Source: Moraxellaceae bacterium (GTDB lineage Bacteria > Pseudomonadota > Gammaproteobacteria > Pseudomonadales > Moraxellaceae). From it: a stretch of DNA of 37,444 nucleotides. The stretch covers positions 448 through 37,891 of the forward strand of contig DPJB01000037.1 of assembly GCA_003543245.1 (NCBI GenBank), given 5' to 3'. Shown here piece by piece: positions 23,988-32,497 of the stretch. A program made the translations under genes and the position numbers. The notes beneath the pieces are model-generated. The model saw only the letters and a program-made list of their open reading frames with translations, did no database searches and was not told the DNA's origin. How positions within the stretch are numbered: the stretch's first letter is position 1; every line of letters begins with the position of its first letter.

Positions 23988-26015
23988 TCATATCCCGGCA
24001 GCCAAGCGAGCCCCCTGATCAATGGCCCGCTTGGCATCCAGCTCAGCTGCAAAATCCGCCCCTCCGATCAAGTGCACGTGCTTACCCATGGACGCCAAAC
24101 CCTCCTGCAACTCCCGATTGGGCTCTTGACCCGCACAGATGATGACATTATCAACATTCAGCACCATATTCTTGTCGCCAATAGAAATGTGCAGGCCAGC
24201 ATCATCAATCTTCCGGTAGCTGACGCCGGTCATCAGGTTGACCTTCTTCTTGAGCAATGCCTCACGGTGAATCCAGCCAGTCGTCTTGCCCGGACCGGTA
24301 ATTTTCTTTGTCTTGCGCTGCAACAAATACACTTCACGCGGGCTGGGGTCGACCTGCTCTTGCACCCCTTCAATCCCTCCCCTTGCCTTGAGCTCCGGAT
24401 CTATACCCCACTCTTTAAGGAATGTCGGAATATCCAGGCTGGCAGGCTTGTGATGCGGGTCGTGCGTCAGGTACTCGGCCGTATCCACCCCGATTCCCCC
24501 AGCACCGACAATGGCAACCTTCTTGCCAACTACCTTCTTGTCACGCAACACGTCCAGATAGGAAAGTACCTTGGGGTGATCCAGCCCTTCGATATCCAGA
24601 TGACGCGGTACAATTCCCGTGGCCAGCACAACTTCATCAAATGCTGCAAGATCATGGGCATCGACCCGCTTTCCCAGTGAAAGTTTTACGCCATGCTTTT
24701 TCAGCATGACATCGTAATAGCGCAGGGTTTCGTGGAACTCTTCCTTGCCGGGAATCTGCTTGGCAATATTGAACTGCCCACCAATCTTTGTGTCGGCATC
24801 AAACAAGGTGACTGCGTGCCCACGCTGGGCAGCAACCGTTGCAAATGACATGCCGGCAGGACCCGCCCCCACGATAGCGATAGATTTTGGCTTATCCGTT
24901 TTGACATAGACCAGCTCAGTCTCATAACACGCCTGCGGGTTGACGAGACATGAAGAGAGTCGAAGCTGAAACGTGTGGTCCAGACAGGCCTGATTGCAGG
25001 CGATACAGGTATTGATCTCCTGCTCCAGATCGGCCTCTGCCTTTTTCACCCAGTCCGGGTCTGCCAGCATGGGACGTGCCATCGACACCATGTCTGCATC
25101 ACCACGGGCAATAATGTCTTCAGCCACCGAGGGCATATTGATGCGGTTAGAGGCGGATACCGGGATATTCACTGCCTCCTTGACCTTGCGCGTTACCCAG
25201 GCAAAAGCGGCACGCGGCACCATGGTCGCAATGGTCGGAATTTTTGCCTCATGCCAGCCGATGCCCGTATTGATGATGTTGACCCCGGCCTGTTCGAGCC
25301 GCTTCGCAAAGGTAATGACCTCATCAAAGCTCTGGCCATCCGGCACCAGATCCATCATGGACAGGCGATACACGATGATGAAGTTCGGCCCCGTAGCCGC
25401 ACGAACACGGCGGACCACCTCCAGCGGATAACGCATGCGGTTTTCGTAGGATCCACCCCACTCATCATCACGCTCATTGCCACGAGTAGTAAGGAACTGG
25501 TTCAGCAGATAGCCTTCCGACCCCATGATTTCGACGCCGTCATAGCCGGCCTGCTGGGCCAGGTGACAGGCATTGCCCCAGTTGTACAGCTCGCGTTCGA
25601 CATCCTCCTCGGTCATAGCCTTGGGAGGGAAGGGATAAATAGGTGATTGCTTGGCCGAGGGTGCCAGCATGAGGGGATGAAAAGACTGTCGCCCGGCATG
25701 CAGGGCCTGCATGGCAATCTTGCCACCGGCCTCGTGAACGGCACGCGTAATTATCGAATGGTGTTCGGCATCCTTCTCGGAAAACATGCCCGAGGAGCCC
25801 GGCGCCAAGCCTCCCTCTGGTGAAGTGGCAATGCCGCCTGTAATGATGAGCCCGACTCCACCTTCTGCCCGCCGGGCAAAGAACGCAGCCTGCCGCTCCA
25901 TGCTGACCTCCTCCAGACCCGTGTGCATCGACCCCATGATGACGCGGTTACGAAGCTGGGTGAATCCCAGATCAAGGGGCTGCAACAGATGACTGTATTT
26001 TTGCTGACCGGACAT
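23988..26015 (-). CDS. fadH: 2,4-dienoyl-CoA reductase (NADPH), FadH
   Basis: 675 residues from ATG 26013-26015, preceded by CGAGG seven bases upstream; another ATG five codons earlier lacks this site. It reduces 2,4-dienoyl-CoA during beta-oxidation of unsaturated fatty acids using NADPH, FAD, FMN and a 4Fe-4S cluster. The N-terminal old-yellow-enzyme TIM barrel has catalytic-type Tyr169 (SEGYLLNQF) and His255 (GIGWHEAKIP). The 4Fe-4S ligands are Cys337, Cys340, Cys344 and Cys356 (CIACNQAC, then SSC). The C-terminal half has FAD-binding IVGAGPAGM and NADP-binding VAIVGAGGIGVD motifs. It is divergent from an AraC-type gene, which may regulate it. Confidence 0.95.
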   Translation of the reverse strand: MSGQQKYSHLLQPLDLGFTQLRNRVIMGSMHTGLEEVSMERQAAFFARRAEGGVGLIITGGIATSPEGGLAPGSSGMFSEKDAEHHSIITRAVHEAGGKIAMQALHAGRQSFHPLMLAPSAKQSPIYPFPPKAMTEEDVERELYNWGNACHLAQQAGYDGVEIMGSEGYLLNQFLTTRGNERDDEWGGSYENRMRYPLEVVRRVRAATGPNFIIVYRLSMMDLVPDGQSFDEVITFAKRLEQAGVNIINTGIGWHEAKIPTIATMVPRAAFAWVTRKVKEAVNIPVSASNRINMPSVAEDIIARGDADMVSMARPMLADPDWVKKAEADLEQEINTCIACNQACLDHTFQLRLSSCLVNPQACYETELVYVKTDKPKSIAIVGAGPAGMSFATVAAQRGHAVTLFDADTKIGGQFNIAKQIPGKEEFHETLRYYDVMLKKHGVKLSLGKRVDAHDLAAFDEVVLATGIVPRHLDIEGLDHPKVLSYLDVLRDKKVVGKKVAIVGAGGIGVDTAEYLTHDPHHKPASLDIPTFLKEWGIDPELKARGGIEGVQEQVDPSPREVYLLQRKTKKITGPGKTTGWIHREALLKKKVNLMTGVSYRKIDDAGLHISIGDKNMVLNVDNVIICAGQEPNRELQEGLASMGKHVHLIGGADFAAELDAKRAIDQGARLAAGI

Positions 26016-26239
26016 GGCAAACCTCGACATTCACTAAACAGGATGATGGAAAACGTCAATTCAGGAGATCTTTTCTGTCCTTGCCGGGATCACGACCTGT
26101 CAACACAATCGGCCATACCGGTTTCTCACGCTTCAGGATCGAAAGACTCCACGTTACCCTCGACGGTAGTCGCAGCAACGTATCCACCTCAATAACCGGA
26201 TCTGACAAGTTCATATCCTCTCCAGGAGGACACCCTGCC

Positions 26240-27268
26240 ATGAAAATTGGTGATATTGCTGCACATACTGTCCTTTTACTGCTGAGGGCAGCTGAAGCAA
26301 AAGGAGCAGAGCCAGACCTTCTGCTGGCCCGGGTTGGTCTGACCCCGGCACAGTTACGTGACCCCGAAAGCCGTATCGGCCTGACCGATCTGATGAAGCT
26401 TGGGGCCACGGCCATCCGGGAAACCGGAGAACCGGCGCTGGGATTGAAAATGGGAGAGCTCTGCCGCGTCACCGACCTTGGTCTGCCGGGATTGCTGGCC
26501 ATGACCAGCCCGACCCTGGGTGAGGCCCTTGATACCCTTACCCGGTTTGAACCGCTCACCAGTCGCTGCTATCGGGGCGTATCCACGTACGTGCCGCAAC
26601 TGCCCGCTGTCGTCTTCTATTCAATCGCTCCCTACAATGAATACAACCGCTTTGTCGTCGACAGCCTGCTGGCCAGTTGGCAAACCCTCGCAGAAACACT
26701 GACCGGGCAAACAGGACTGGTTCAGGAGGTACACATTGAATTTCCAGCCCCGGACTACCAGCACAGGTACTCGGACACATTCAAGGCACCCGTTACATTT
26801 GATCGCCCGGAAAGCCGCCTGGTCCTGACATCAGGTGCCGCCCGACTTCCGGTTCTTGACGCTCATCCACTCCTGCACCAACAACTGCTGGCCCTGGCTC
26901 AGGAGCGACTGAAGAAGCAGGCCGTCACAGAAACCATCCAGGGGCGCGTCCAGCACATTATTGGCCCCCTGCTCCATGGCCAAACCCCATCGCTGGAAAC
27001 CACCGCAAAACGTCTGGGCCTGCCAGACTGGACATTGCGGCGCAAACTAAAAGAAGAAGGCACAACCTTTCAATCCCTGCTTGATGATATGCGCAAGGAC
27101 CTGGCGCTTGGCTATATGCGGGATACCCAGATGAGCCTTGGCGAGATTGCGTTTGTATTGGGCTTTTCAACGCCTGGAGCCTTCCAGAGGGCCTTCAAAC
27201 GCTGGACGAGCGAAACCCCGGGAGACTACCGCCGCCGCATCGGACTATCATCTCGACACCCTTGTTAG
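26240..27268 (+). CDS. AraC-family transcriptional regulator
   Basis: 342 residues from ATG 26240-26242, which has a strong AGGAGG ribosome-binding site (26224-26229); the frame is open further upstream but that part looks non-coding. The N-terminal two-thirds matches the arabinose-binding-like domain (PF12625 type) of OruR/MmsR-like regulators (ETGEPALGLKMGELCRVTDLG, then LTRFEPLTSRCY). The C-terminal 100 residues hold two helix-turn-helix units: ETTAKRLGLPDWTLRRKLKEEG, read in two parts, and SLGEIAFVLGFSTPGAFQRAFKRW. It is transcribed divergently from fadH across 224 bases, so it may control fadH and fatty-acid use. No repeated operator was found in that gap. Confidence 0.9.
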   Translation: MKIGDIAAHTVLLLLRAAEAKGAEPDLLLARVGLTPAQLRDPESRIGLTDLMKLGATAIRETGEPALGLKMGELCRVTDLGLPGLLAMTSPTLGEALDTLTRFEPLTSRCYRGVSTYVPQLPAVVFYSIAPYNEYNRFVVDSLLASWQTLAETLTGQTGLVQEVHIEFPAPDYQHRYSDTFKAPVTFDRPESRLVLTSGAARLPVLDAHPLLHQQLLALAQERLKKQAVTETIQGRVQHIIGPLLHGQTPSLETTAKRLGLPDWTLRRKLKEEGTTFQSLLDDMRKDLALGYMRDTQMSLGEIAFVLGFSTPGAFQRAFKRWTSETPGDYRRRIGLSSRHPC

Positions 27269-27606
27269 CCACTTTCTGCATCGCTTGATTCGCCCTTTAC
27301 ATTGGAGCTGCCTTACTTGGAAGTCTTATATTTTCATGATCAAAATGGCTAAAAACCCTTACTCTGACCAAGAATTGTGCATTCAGGGCTTGTAGAAAAT
27401 GATGGCTCGGGCATCATAAACAGGCCATAACACCATAAGAGCAGCTAATAGGGTGCCTAAATGTGAATCATCAGTCACATTATTTTCACCCACCAAGTGA
27501 GTCGCAGAAACGGGTTATATGCTCTAGGCTACAAACTTAGAGCATAGTCTTGGCCACAGGGCATAGTGCTAAACACAACAATGATTTTTCTGTCGGAGTT
27601 AATATA
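27269..27606. other. Non-coding region of 338 bases upstream of the PhoD-like gene
   Basis: No credible gene. The right half is AT-rich and carries two dyads (27460-27481 and 27518-27546). A GGAG ribosome-binding site (27596-27599) serves the phosphatase gene. I see no PhoB box (two CTGTCAT-like repeats), so phosphate control is not supported by the sequence. Confidence 0.65.
27460..27546. promoter_or_regulatory. Two dyads upstream of the PhoD-like phosphatase
   Basis: AATGTGA (27460-27466) and TCACATT (27475-27481) form one inverted repeat with an 8-nt spacer. TATGCTCTA (27518-27526) and TAGAGCATA (27538-27546) form a second, with an 11-nt spacer. They lie 61 to 147 bases before the start codon, where operators or a transcript-leader hairpin would be expected. 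The first resembles a CRP site but the spacer is 8 rather than 6. Confidence 0.45.
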
Positions 27607-30207
27607 ATGAAAAGACGCGACTTTATTCGTATTGGAGGGTTTTTAACGGCTTCCGTGGCCACTCTCGGATTAACGGGATGCTCCATCGACGGCGAAGATG
27701 ATGAATCTTCCTTGTTTCCGTCAGCCACTCCTGAACCTGTCCGCGCCATGCCGGCAGCCGCCATTGGCGCCACCTGGAAATTCCCGCAAAGCATCGCTTC
27801 GGCAGACCCTCGTCCTGACAGCATTATCCTGTGGACGCGCGTAGTTCCCACCACAGTGGTTGGCGCTACTGCCAGCAGCAACGTCAATACAGCAATCCGT
27901 TTGGTTGTTACTGCCGCAGACAACAGCGCCAACATTGGCACCATCACCGCACTGAGTGGTACGCTGGTAGCCGATGTCACCGTTCCCGCCTATGCCGACT
28001 TCGACAACAGCGTGCGCCACAAACTGACCGGCCTGAGTGCGGCATCAGTCTACTACTATCAGTTTATTGCCGGCGATGTCCGTAGCAATGTTGGTCGCTT
28101 CAAGACCGCTCCCGCCATTACCAGCAGCGATGATGTCAAATTCATCTTCATGAGCTGCCAGGACTGGAGTGCCAACCATTGGGGTGCCTTTGACCAGATC
28201 GTGGCAGATGATGCCACTCCTGCAGCTCCCGATGTTGATTTTATCGTACATCTGGGCGACTACATTTATGAAACCGACAGCGTTGCTGCCGCCGAGTCCA
28301 GCCTACACTCTGCAGTAACCCTGCCTGTCGGTGCCTCCCTCCCCACAGGAGGAAACTACGCAGTGGAGCTAGCTGACTACCGCTACCTCTATAAGCTGTA
28401 CCGCTCCGACACCCGCATCCAGAAAGTACACGAACGTTTTCCGATAGTTGCCGTGTGGGATGACCACGAGTTTTCCGATGACGGCTGGCAGACGGCTGAA
28501 ACCTATACCAATACAAACTCTCCAATGTTCCAGCGTCGCCGCAATGCCAATCAAGCCTGGTTTGAATTCATGCCGGCCGATGTCAGCTTCTCGGAAGTGG
28601 ACCCTGGTTTCCAGAACATCAAACTGTATCGCGACCTCAAGTTCGGCGCCACAATGCATCTGGTAATGACGGATGAACGCCTGTATCGCCAGGATCACCT
28701 GATCCCGGAAAGCACCATCAATCCGGCAACTGGTCTGCCGCTGGGTCGTATCAACTCCCGCTATCTGGCACCTGAAGCATCCCTAAAATCCGCCGAGCTG
28801 CAAAAGGATTTCGCGGGAGCACCGCTCGGGCCGCTCGGCCTGATCTCCATTCTGGGACAAACCCAGCGCGACTGGTGGAAGTCAACCATGCTTAACTCCA
28901 CCTCCACATGGAAGGTCTGGGGTAACGAAGTGTCGTTGCTGCGCATGGGGCTAAATGGCACAAATGCGGTTACTACACTGCTGACTCTGCAAATTCTGCA
29001 GACTGCTTCTACGGCTGGCAGCCCACTGCTGAACAAAGTTCCGGCATCTGCCGCAGCTGTTGCAGCAGGAACTATGGGCATAAGCGATACGACAGCTGCT
29101 GCTACTGGCGCCCTGCAAATTGAAGCCATCATTGGGGCCGACACCAGCAATACCACCAAGCAGAGTGCTGCCATTGCTACCGCAGCAGCAACCTTCGGCG
29201 GTGGCGTGGCAACCGCTACAACAACGGCCATCGCCACCATCGCCACCAATGCCTATATCGCAGCATATAACCAACAGGCTGCCGTATTCGGCGCAACAGG
29301 AAACGCCACACTGGCTGCAAATGCTGGTGCAGCTGCCGGTGCATCGGTAATCGTACAGGGCATTGGTGCCACGCCCACGCACCCGCTCCGCGCCTTTCTG
29401 CAGAAATTCATCCTGAACGCAGACCAGTGGGATGGTTATAGCAAAGAGCGTGCAGACCTCATGAAGTATCTTGTGAATAACAGCATTCAGAACGTGGTTG
29501 CTGTTACAGGTGACATTCATGCGTTTTTTGCCGGAACCGTGTACACGGAATTCCAAGGCGAAGTACGCACGATCACCGCAGGAGGTACGGAGGCAACTGC
29601 CGCGCCCAGCAACGGCGATGCAGCCATGGTGGACCTGGTCACAGCTGGTATTAGCTCGACCTCATGGTTCAACTATCTGAAGACAGCTGCGGCCGCCCTG
29701 TCAGCACAACTGGTTACACTGGTAAGTGCAACCGCATCGTCGGCCCAGACTGGACTGCCGTTTGACGTCATTCTTCCTGTTCTCGACTTCACCATGGGCA
29801 AGCCATACAGCCTCAGCGCCCTGAACTTGATGGCACGTGATGCAGTCAAACTTGGCGCTGCCGCCAACGGAATACCGGAGTCCCTGCTTCCGGCAACTCC
29901 GGAAACCATCGGTGCAGGCATTGCCTCCAGTGCACAATTGCAAGGGCTTTGTCAGGCACTGGCTGCACTTGGCACAGGCACCAACCCATGGCTTTCACAC
30001 ATCGATACAAGCGCACAAGGCTATGCTGTAGTTACTGCTAGCACCACGACACTGAGCTGCGAGTTCAAGCGCCTTAACACTCTGTTCGTCACTGGTGGCA
30101 CCGGCTACGCCCCCGGTGTCGTAGAGGCTCGTACGGTAGCTGACCGTAGCGTTGTTGCAACGGTAACTGCGGGCACGGCTGCTGTAGTGATGTCTACTCC
30201 GGTCTGA
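27607..30207 (+). CDS. Tat-exported PhoD-like alkaline phosphatase/phosphodiesterase, enlarged
   Basis: 866 residues from ATG 27607-27609; this start puts a twin-arginine motif (KRRDFIRIGGFL) at the N-terminus, followed by LTGC (Cys25), a possible lipobox. A PhoD N-terminal Ig-like domain (about 57-168) precedes the metallophosphatase core, with HLGDYIYE (Asp218), VWDDHEFSDDGW (Asp285, Asp286, His287) and the distal metal motif VTGDIHAFFAG (Asp636, His638). PhoD proteins are usually 500-600 residues. Here about 150 residues rich in Ala, Thr and Gly (about 448-602) are inserted between WGNEVSLLRM and LNADQWDGY, and a further low-complexity stretch follows the GDIH motif. PhoD enzymes hydrolyse phosphodiesters and phosphomonoesters outside the cytoplasm. 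It is monocistronic, with double terminators behind it. Confidence 0.9.
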   Translation: MKRRDFIRIGGFLTASVATLGLTGCSIDGEDDESSLFPSATPEPVRAMPAAAIGATWKFPQSIASADPRPDSIILWTRVVPTTVVGATASSNVNTAIRLVVTAADNSANIGTITALSGTLVADVTVPAYADFDNSVRHKLTGLSAASVYYYQFIAGDVRSNVGRFKTAPAITSSDDVKFIFMSCQDWSANHWGAFDQIVADDATPAAPDVDFIVHLGDYIYETDSVAAAESSLHSAVTLPVGASLPTGGNYAVELADYRYLYKLYRSDTRIQKVHERFPIVAVWDDHEFSDDGWQTAETYTNTNSPMFQRRRNANQAWFEFMPADVSFSEVDPGFQNIKLYRDLKFGATMHLVMTDERLYRQDHLIPESTINPATGLPLGRINSRYLAPEASLKSAELQKDFAGAPLGPLGLISILGQTQRDWWKSTMLNSTSTWKVWGNEVSLLRMGLNGTNAVTTLLTLQILQTASTAGSPLLNKVPASAAAVAAGTMGISDTTAAATGALQIEAIIGADTSNTTKQSAAIATAAATFGGGVATATTTAIATIATNAYIAAYNQQAAVFGATGNATLAANAGAAAGASVIVQGIGATPTHPLRAFLQKFILNADQWDGYSKERADLMKYLVNNSIQNVVAVTGDIHAFFAGTVYTEFQGEVRTITAGGTEATAAPSNGDAAMVDLVTAGISSTSWFNYLKTAAAALSAQLVTLVSATASSAQTGLPFDVILPVLDFTMGKPYSLSALNLMARDAVKLGAAANGIPESLLPATPETIGAGIASSAQLQGLCQALAALGTGTNPWLSHIDTSAQGYAVVTASTTTLSCEFKRLNTLFVTGGTGYAPGVVEARTVADRSVVATVTAGTAAVVMSTPV

Positions 30208-30221
30208 TACCAAGGTGGCAC

Positions 30222-30256
30222 AAAATGAAACCCGCCTTTTGGCGGGTTTCATTTTT
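30222..30256. terminator. Rho-independent terminator after the PhoD-like gene
   Basis: A 15-bp stem, AAAATGAAACCCGCC (30222-30236) with GGCGGGTTTCATTTT (30241-30255), and a TTTT loop, 14 bases past the stop codon. The A and T tracts make it usable from both strands, so it could also end the minus-strand transcript of the small ORF at 30345-30437. Confidence 0.92.
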
Positions 30257-30276
30257 GACCTGCAAGCCAGACAGCA

Positions 30277-30302
30277 AAAAGCCCGCTCTTTTGCGGGCTT
30301 TT
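30277..30302. terminator. Second tandem terminator, bidirectional
   Basis: AAAAGCCCGC (30277-30286) pairs with GCGGGCTTTT (30293-30302) around a 6-nt loop. It follows the first terminator by about 20 bases. On the minus strand it lies 42 bases past the stop of the small ORF at 30345-30437. Confidence 0.88.
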
Positions 30303-30344
30303 GTCATCCATAAGGTTTTCACCTTATTTCACCTATCTAGATCA

Positions 30345-30437
30345 TTACATCTCGATGGCATCACCACCCAGATCCATCTCATCAACAAGCATCTCATCTT
30401 GCTCCAGCCACTCTTCACGAAACTCAATCATTTCCAT
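30345..30437 (-). CDS. Very acidic 30-residue small protein candidate
   Basis: ATG at 30435-30437, stop TAA at 30345-30347. The peptide begins MEMIEFREEWLEQDEM and ends LVDEMDLGGDAIEM. It has 8 Glu and 4 Asp against a single Arg, with the repeated triplet DEM. A GAGG-containing purine-rich site lies nine bases before the ATG. It is 114 bases downstream of the QueD/PTPS-family gene on the same strand, and two bidirectional terminators follow it, so it fits a small gene at the end of that transcript or with its own promoter. No homologue is recognised. The ribosome-binding site and the codon-like sequence support it; the short length is the main doubt. Confidence 0.5.
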   Translation of the reverse strand: MEMIEFREEWLEQDEMLVDEMDLGGDAIEM

Positions 30438-30551
30438 CTCGGGTTTCCTCTTTTCTCTTTTCGTCTCTTTGTAGTGGCATTAAAACTGCCCCAGATGACG
30501 AAATGATGAAAGCCGGAAAATGTTTCAGTTATGGCAGGTTTTGTTAACAGC

Positions 30552-31145
30552 CTACTGTACCTGCCGGCCCGCCACTGGATTGACGAAACGCTCCCCCCGC
30601 TTTAGCCGCTCATACAGATCCGCATCAGACCACTCCGCTCGAACCTGATCCGAAAACACGATGGACTGAAGTGGAATCTCACCCATACGGGGATTCAGGA
30701 CATCCTCCCGGAAGCACTGGGCATAGCCCGTCGCCGTTTCGTGCACGATGATGGACTGCAGGGTGACATCAGCCTCTCCGTTGCGCATGTCGGTCTGTTT
30801 CAGTACGGCATCGGCCAGCACAAAGAAAAGACGGGAAAACTGCTCGGCAGAGGGCGAGATGGGCAGTGCAATCCAGCGGGCACTGAACGCCTTGCAAGCC
30901 TCTATATATGCTGCATCATCCTTGTCCCAGAAGCAGATGGCATGATCAAAGCTGTCTATCAGGGTTCTGATATACCCTTTCATTAGCCCAAAGTCGTAGA
31001 CCATCTGTCCATGGTCAAGCGCATGCGCTTCCAGAATCACCTCGACTTTGTAGCTATGCCCGTGAATGGAGCGGCTGCAGCGGTCGCTGGTGCAGTTGCG
31101 CACGACATGGGCGTTCTCGAAACCGAAGAGTTTGCGGATGAGCAT
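30552..31145 (-). CDS. 6-carboxytetrahydropterin synthase / PTPS family (QueD-like)
   Basis: 197 residues from ATG 31143-31145, which has AGAGG nine bases upstream; a longer open frame reaching 31262 has no support. It is a member of the pyruvoyl-tetrahydropterin synthase fold, with zinc-binding His13 (FENAHVV), His28 and His30 (SIHGHSY), and an EVILEA strand. The candidate catalytic Cys23 is separated from HGH by four residues (CSRSIHGH), rather than the three usual in QueD (CxxxHGH). The protein is longer than the 120 residues of E. coli QueD. It may be the queuosine-pathway enzyme or a pterin-related paralogue. It is divergent from mdh and no other queuosine gene is nearby. Confidence 0.8.
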   Translation of the reverse strand: MLIRKLFGFENAHVVRNCTSDRCSRSIHGHSYKVEVILEAHALDHGQMVYDFGLMKGYIRTLIDSFDHAICFWDKDDAAYIEACKAFSARWIALPISPSAEQFSRLFFVLADAVLKQTDMRNGEADVTLQSIIVHETATGYAQCFREDVLNPRMGEIPLQSIVFSDQVRAEWSDADLYERLKRGERFVNPVAGRQVQ

Positions 31146-31347
31146 GACGGATAACCTCTGGAATGCCGCCCATTCTACACCACTGGTGGCCGGATGGCGG
31201 TCGCATCCCTGCCTCGGCATGTGTACAATTCGCCCCGTTTGTTTCGGCTGCCTACCCGGCACCCGGGGGCATCCGGATTACCCGCCGGCATGCCCGAATT
31301 TGCTGGAGCGCCCGCTCCCTTACTTTTGAACCCCAGGAGTTTTCATC

Positions 31348-32334
31348 ATGAAGAAGCCCGTTCGCGTGGCCGTTACCGGCGCCGCCGGCCAGATTGGTTA
31401 CAGCCTGCTGTTCCGTATCGCCTCTGGCGAAATGCTGGGCAAGGACCAGCCGGTAATCCTGCAGATGCTGGAAGTGCCGTTCGAGAAGGCCCAGGCCGCT
31501 CTCAAGGGCGTCATGATGGAACTGGAAGACTGCGCATTTCCGTTGCTGGCAGGCATGGTGGGTACTGATGACCCCAATGTTGCCTTCAAGGATGCCGATT
31601 ACGCACTGCTGGTCGGCGCCCGTCCGCGCGGCCCTGGCATGGAGCGCAAGGACCTGCTGCTGGAAAACGCCAAGATCTTCACCGTACAGGGCAAGGCACT
31701 GAACGACGTCGCTTCGCGCAACGTGAAGGTGCTGGTGGTCGGCAACCCGGCCAACACCAATGCCTACATCGCCATGAAGTCGGCTCCAGACCTTCCCGCC
31801 AAGAACTTCACCGCCATGCTGCGTCTGGACCATAACCGTGCCCTGTCGCAGATTGCTGCCAAGACCGGCAAGGCCGTGGCTGACATCAAGAAGCTGGTCG
31901 TCTGGGGCAACCACTCCCCGACCATGTACGCCGACTACCGCTTTGCCACCATCAATGGTGAAGGCGTTAAGGCCATGATCAACGACGAAGAGTGGAACAA
32001 GAACGTGTTCCTGCCAACCGTGGGCAAGCGTGGCGCAGCCATCATCGAAGCCCGTGGCCTGTCCTCGGCTGCTTCGGCTGCCAACGCTGCCATCGACCAC
32101 ATGCGCGACTGGGCCCTGGGCACCAATGGCGAGTGGGTCACCATGGGCATCCCGTCTGACGGCTCCTATGGCATCCCGGAAGGCATCATGTACGGCGTGC
32201 CTGTCACCTGTGCCAATGGCGAATACACCCGCGTAGAAGGCCTTGAAGTGGATTCCTTCTCCCGCGAGCGCATGGACTTCACCCTGAACGAGCTGCTGGA
32301 AGAACGTGACGGCGTGAAGGATCTGCTGGGCTGA
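31348..32334 (+). CDS. mdh: NAD-dependent malate dehydrogenase
   Basis: 328 residues. It interconverts malate and oxaloacetate in the TCA cycle. The Rossmann loop GAAGQIG is at 11-17, the mobile Arg-rich loop ARPRGPGMERKD is at 91-102, GNPANTN (132-138) and LDHNRA (160-165; Asp161, Arg164) follow, and the catalytic His189 is in VVWGNHSPTMYAD. The sequence closely follows the Acinetobacter/beta-proteobacterial MDH type rather than the E. coli type, a useful hint to lineage. A CAGGAG ribosome-binding site (31335-31340) lies 7 bases before the start, and a strong terminator follows the gene, so it is a single-gene unit. Confidence 0.97.
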   Translation: MKKPVRVAVTGAAGQIGYSLLFRIASGEMLGKDQPVILQMLEVPFEKAQAALKGVMMELEDCAFPLLAGMVGTDDPNVAFKDADYALLVGARPRGPGMERKDLLLENAKIFTVQGKALNDVASRNVKVLVVGNPANTNAYIAMKSAPDLPAKNFTAMLRLDHNRALSQIAAKTGKAVADIKKLVVWGNHSPTMYADYRFATINGEGVKAMINDEEWNKNVFLPTVGKRGAAIIEARGLSSAASAANAAIDHMRDWALGTNGEWVTMGIPSDGSYGIPEGIMYGVPVTCANGEYTRVEGLEVDSFSRERMDFTLNELLEERDGVKDLLG

Positions 32335-32353
32335 TCTACGCGCCTGCAGAAGT

Positions 32354-32394
32354 AAAAAAGCCCGGCCGATCCTGAAGATCGGCCGGGCTTTTTT
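32354..32394 (+). terminator. Strong rho-independent terminator after mdh
   Basis: 18-bp perfect arms (32354-32371 and 32377-32394) around a 5-nt loop. The GC core GCCCGGCCGATC is followed on the plus strand by GGGCTTTTTT. It lies 19 bases past the mdh stop. Confidence 0.95.
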
Positions 32395-32497
32395 GTGGGC
32401 ATTCTGTATGTTCGATAGACGAAGAAGGCTCTAACTGGCAATTTGGGTGCCGAACGTCCTTGACGGGCTCAACATTACAAATGCCATGGAGACACCA

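Noticed and set aside
26081..26239. Upstream extension of the AraC-type gene
   Set aside because: An AGGAGG site directly serves ATG 26240 and the family N-terminus starts there.
27462..27479. CRP/Vfr site (TGTGA...TCACA) before the PhoD gene
   Set aside because: The spacer is 8 bases, not 6, so it does not fit the CRP consensus; listed only as a dyad.
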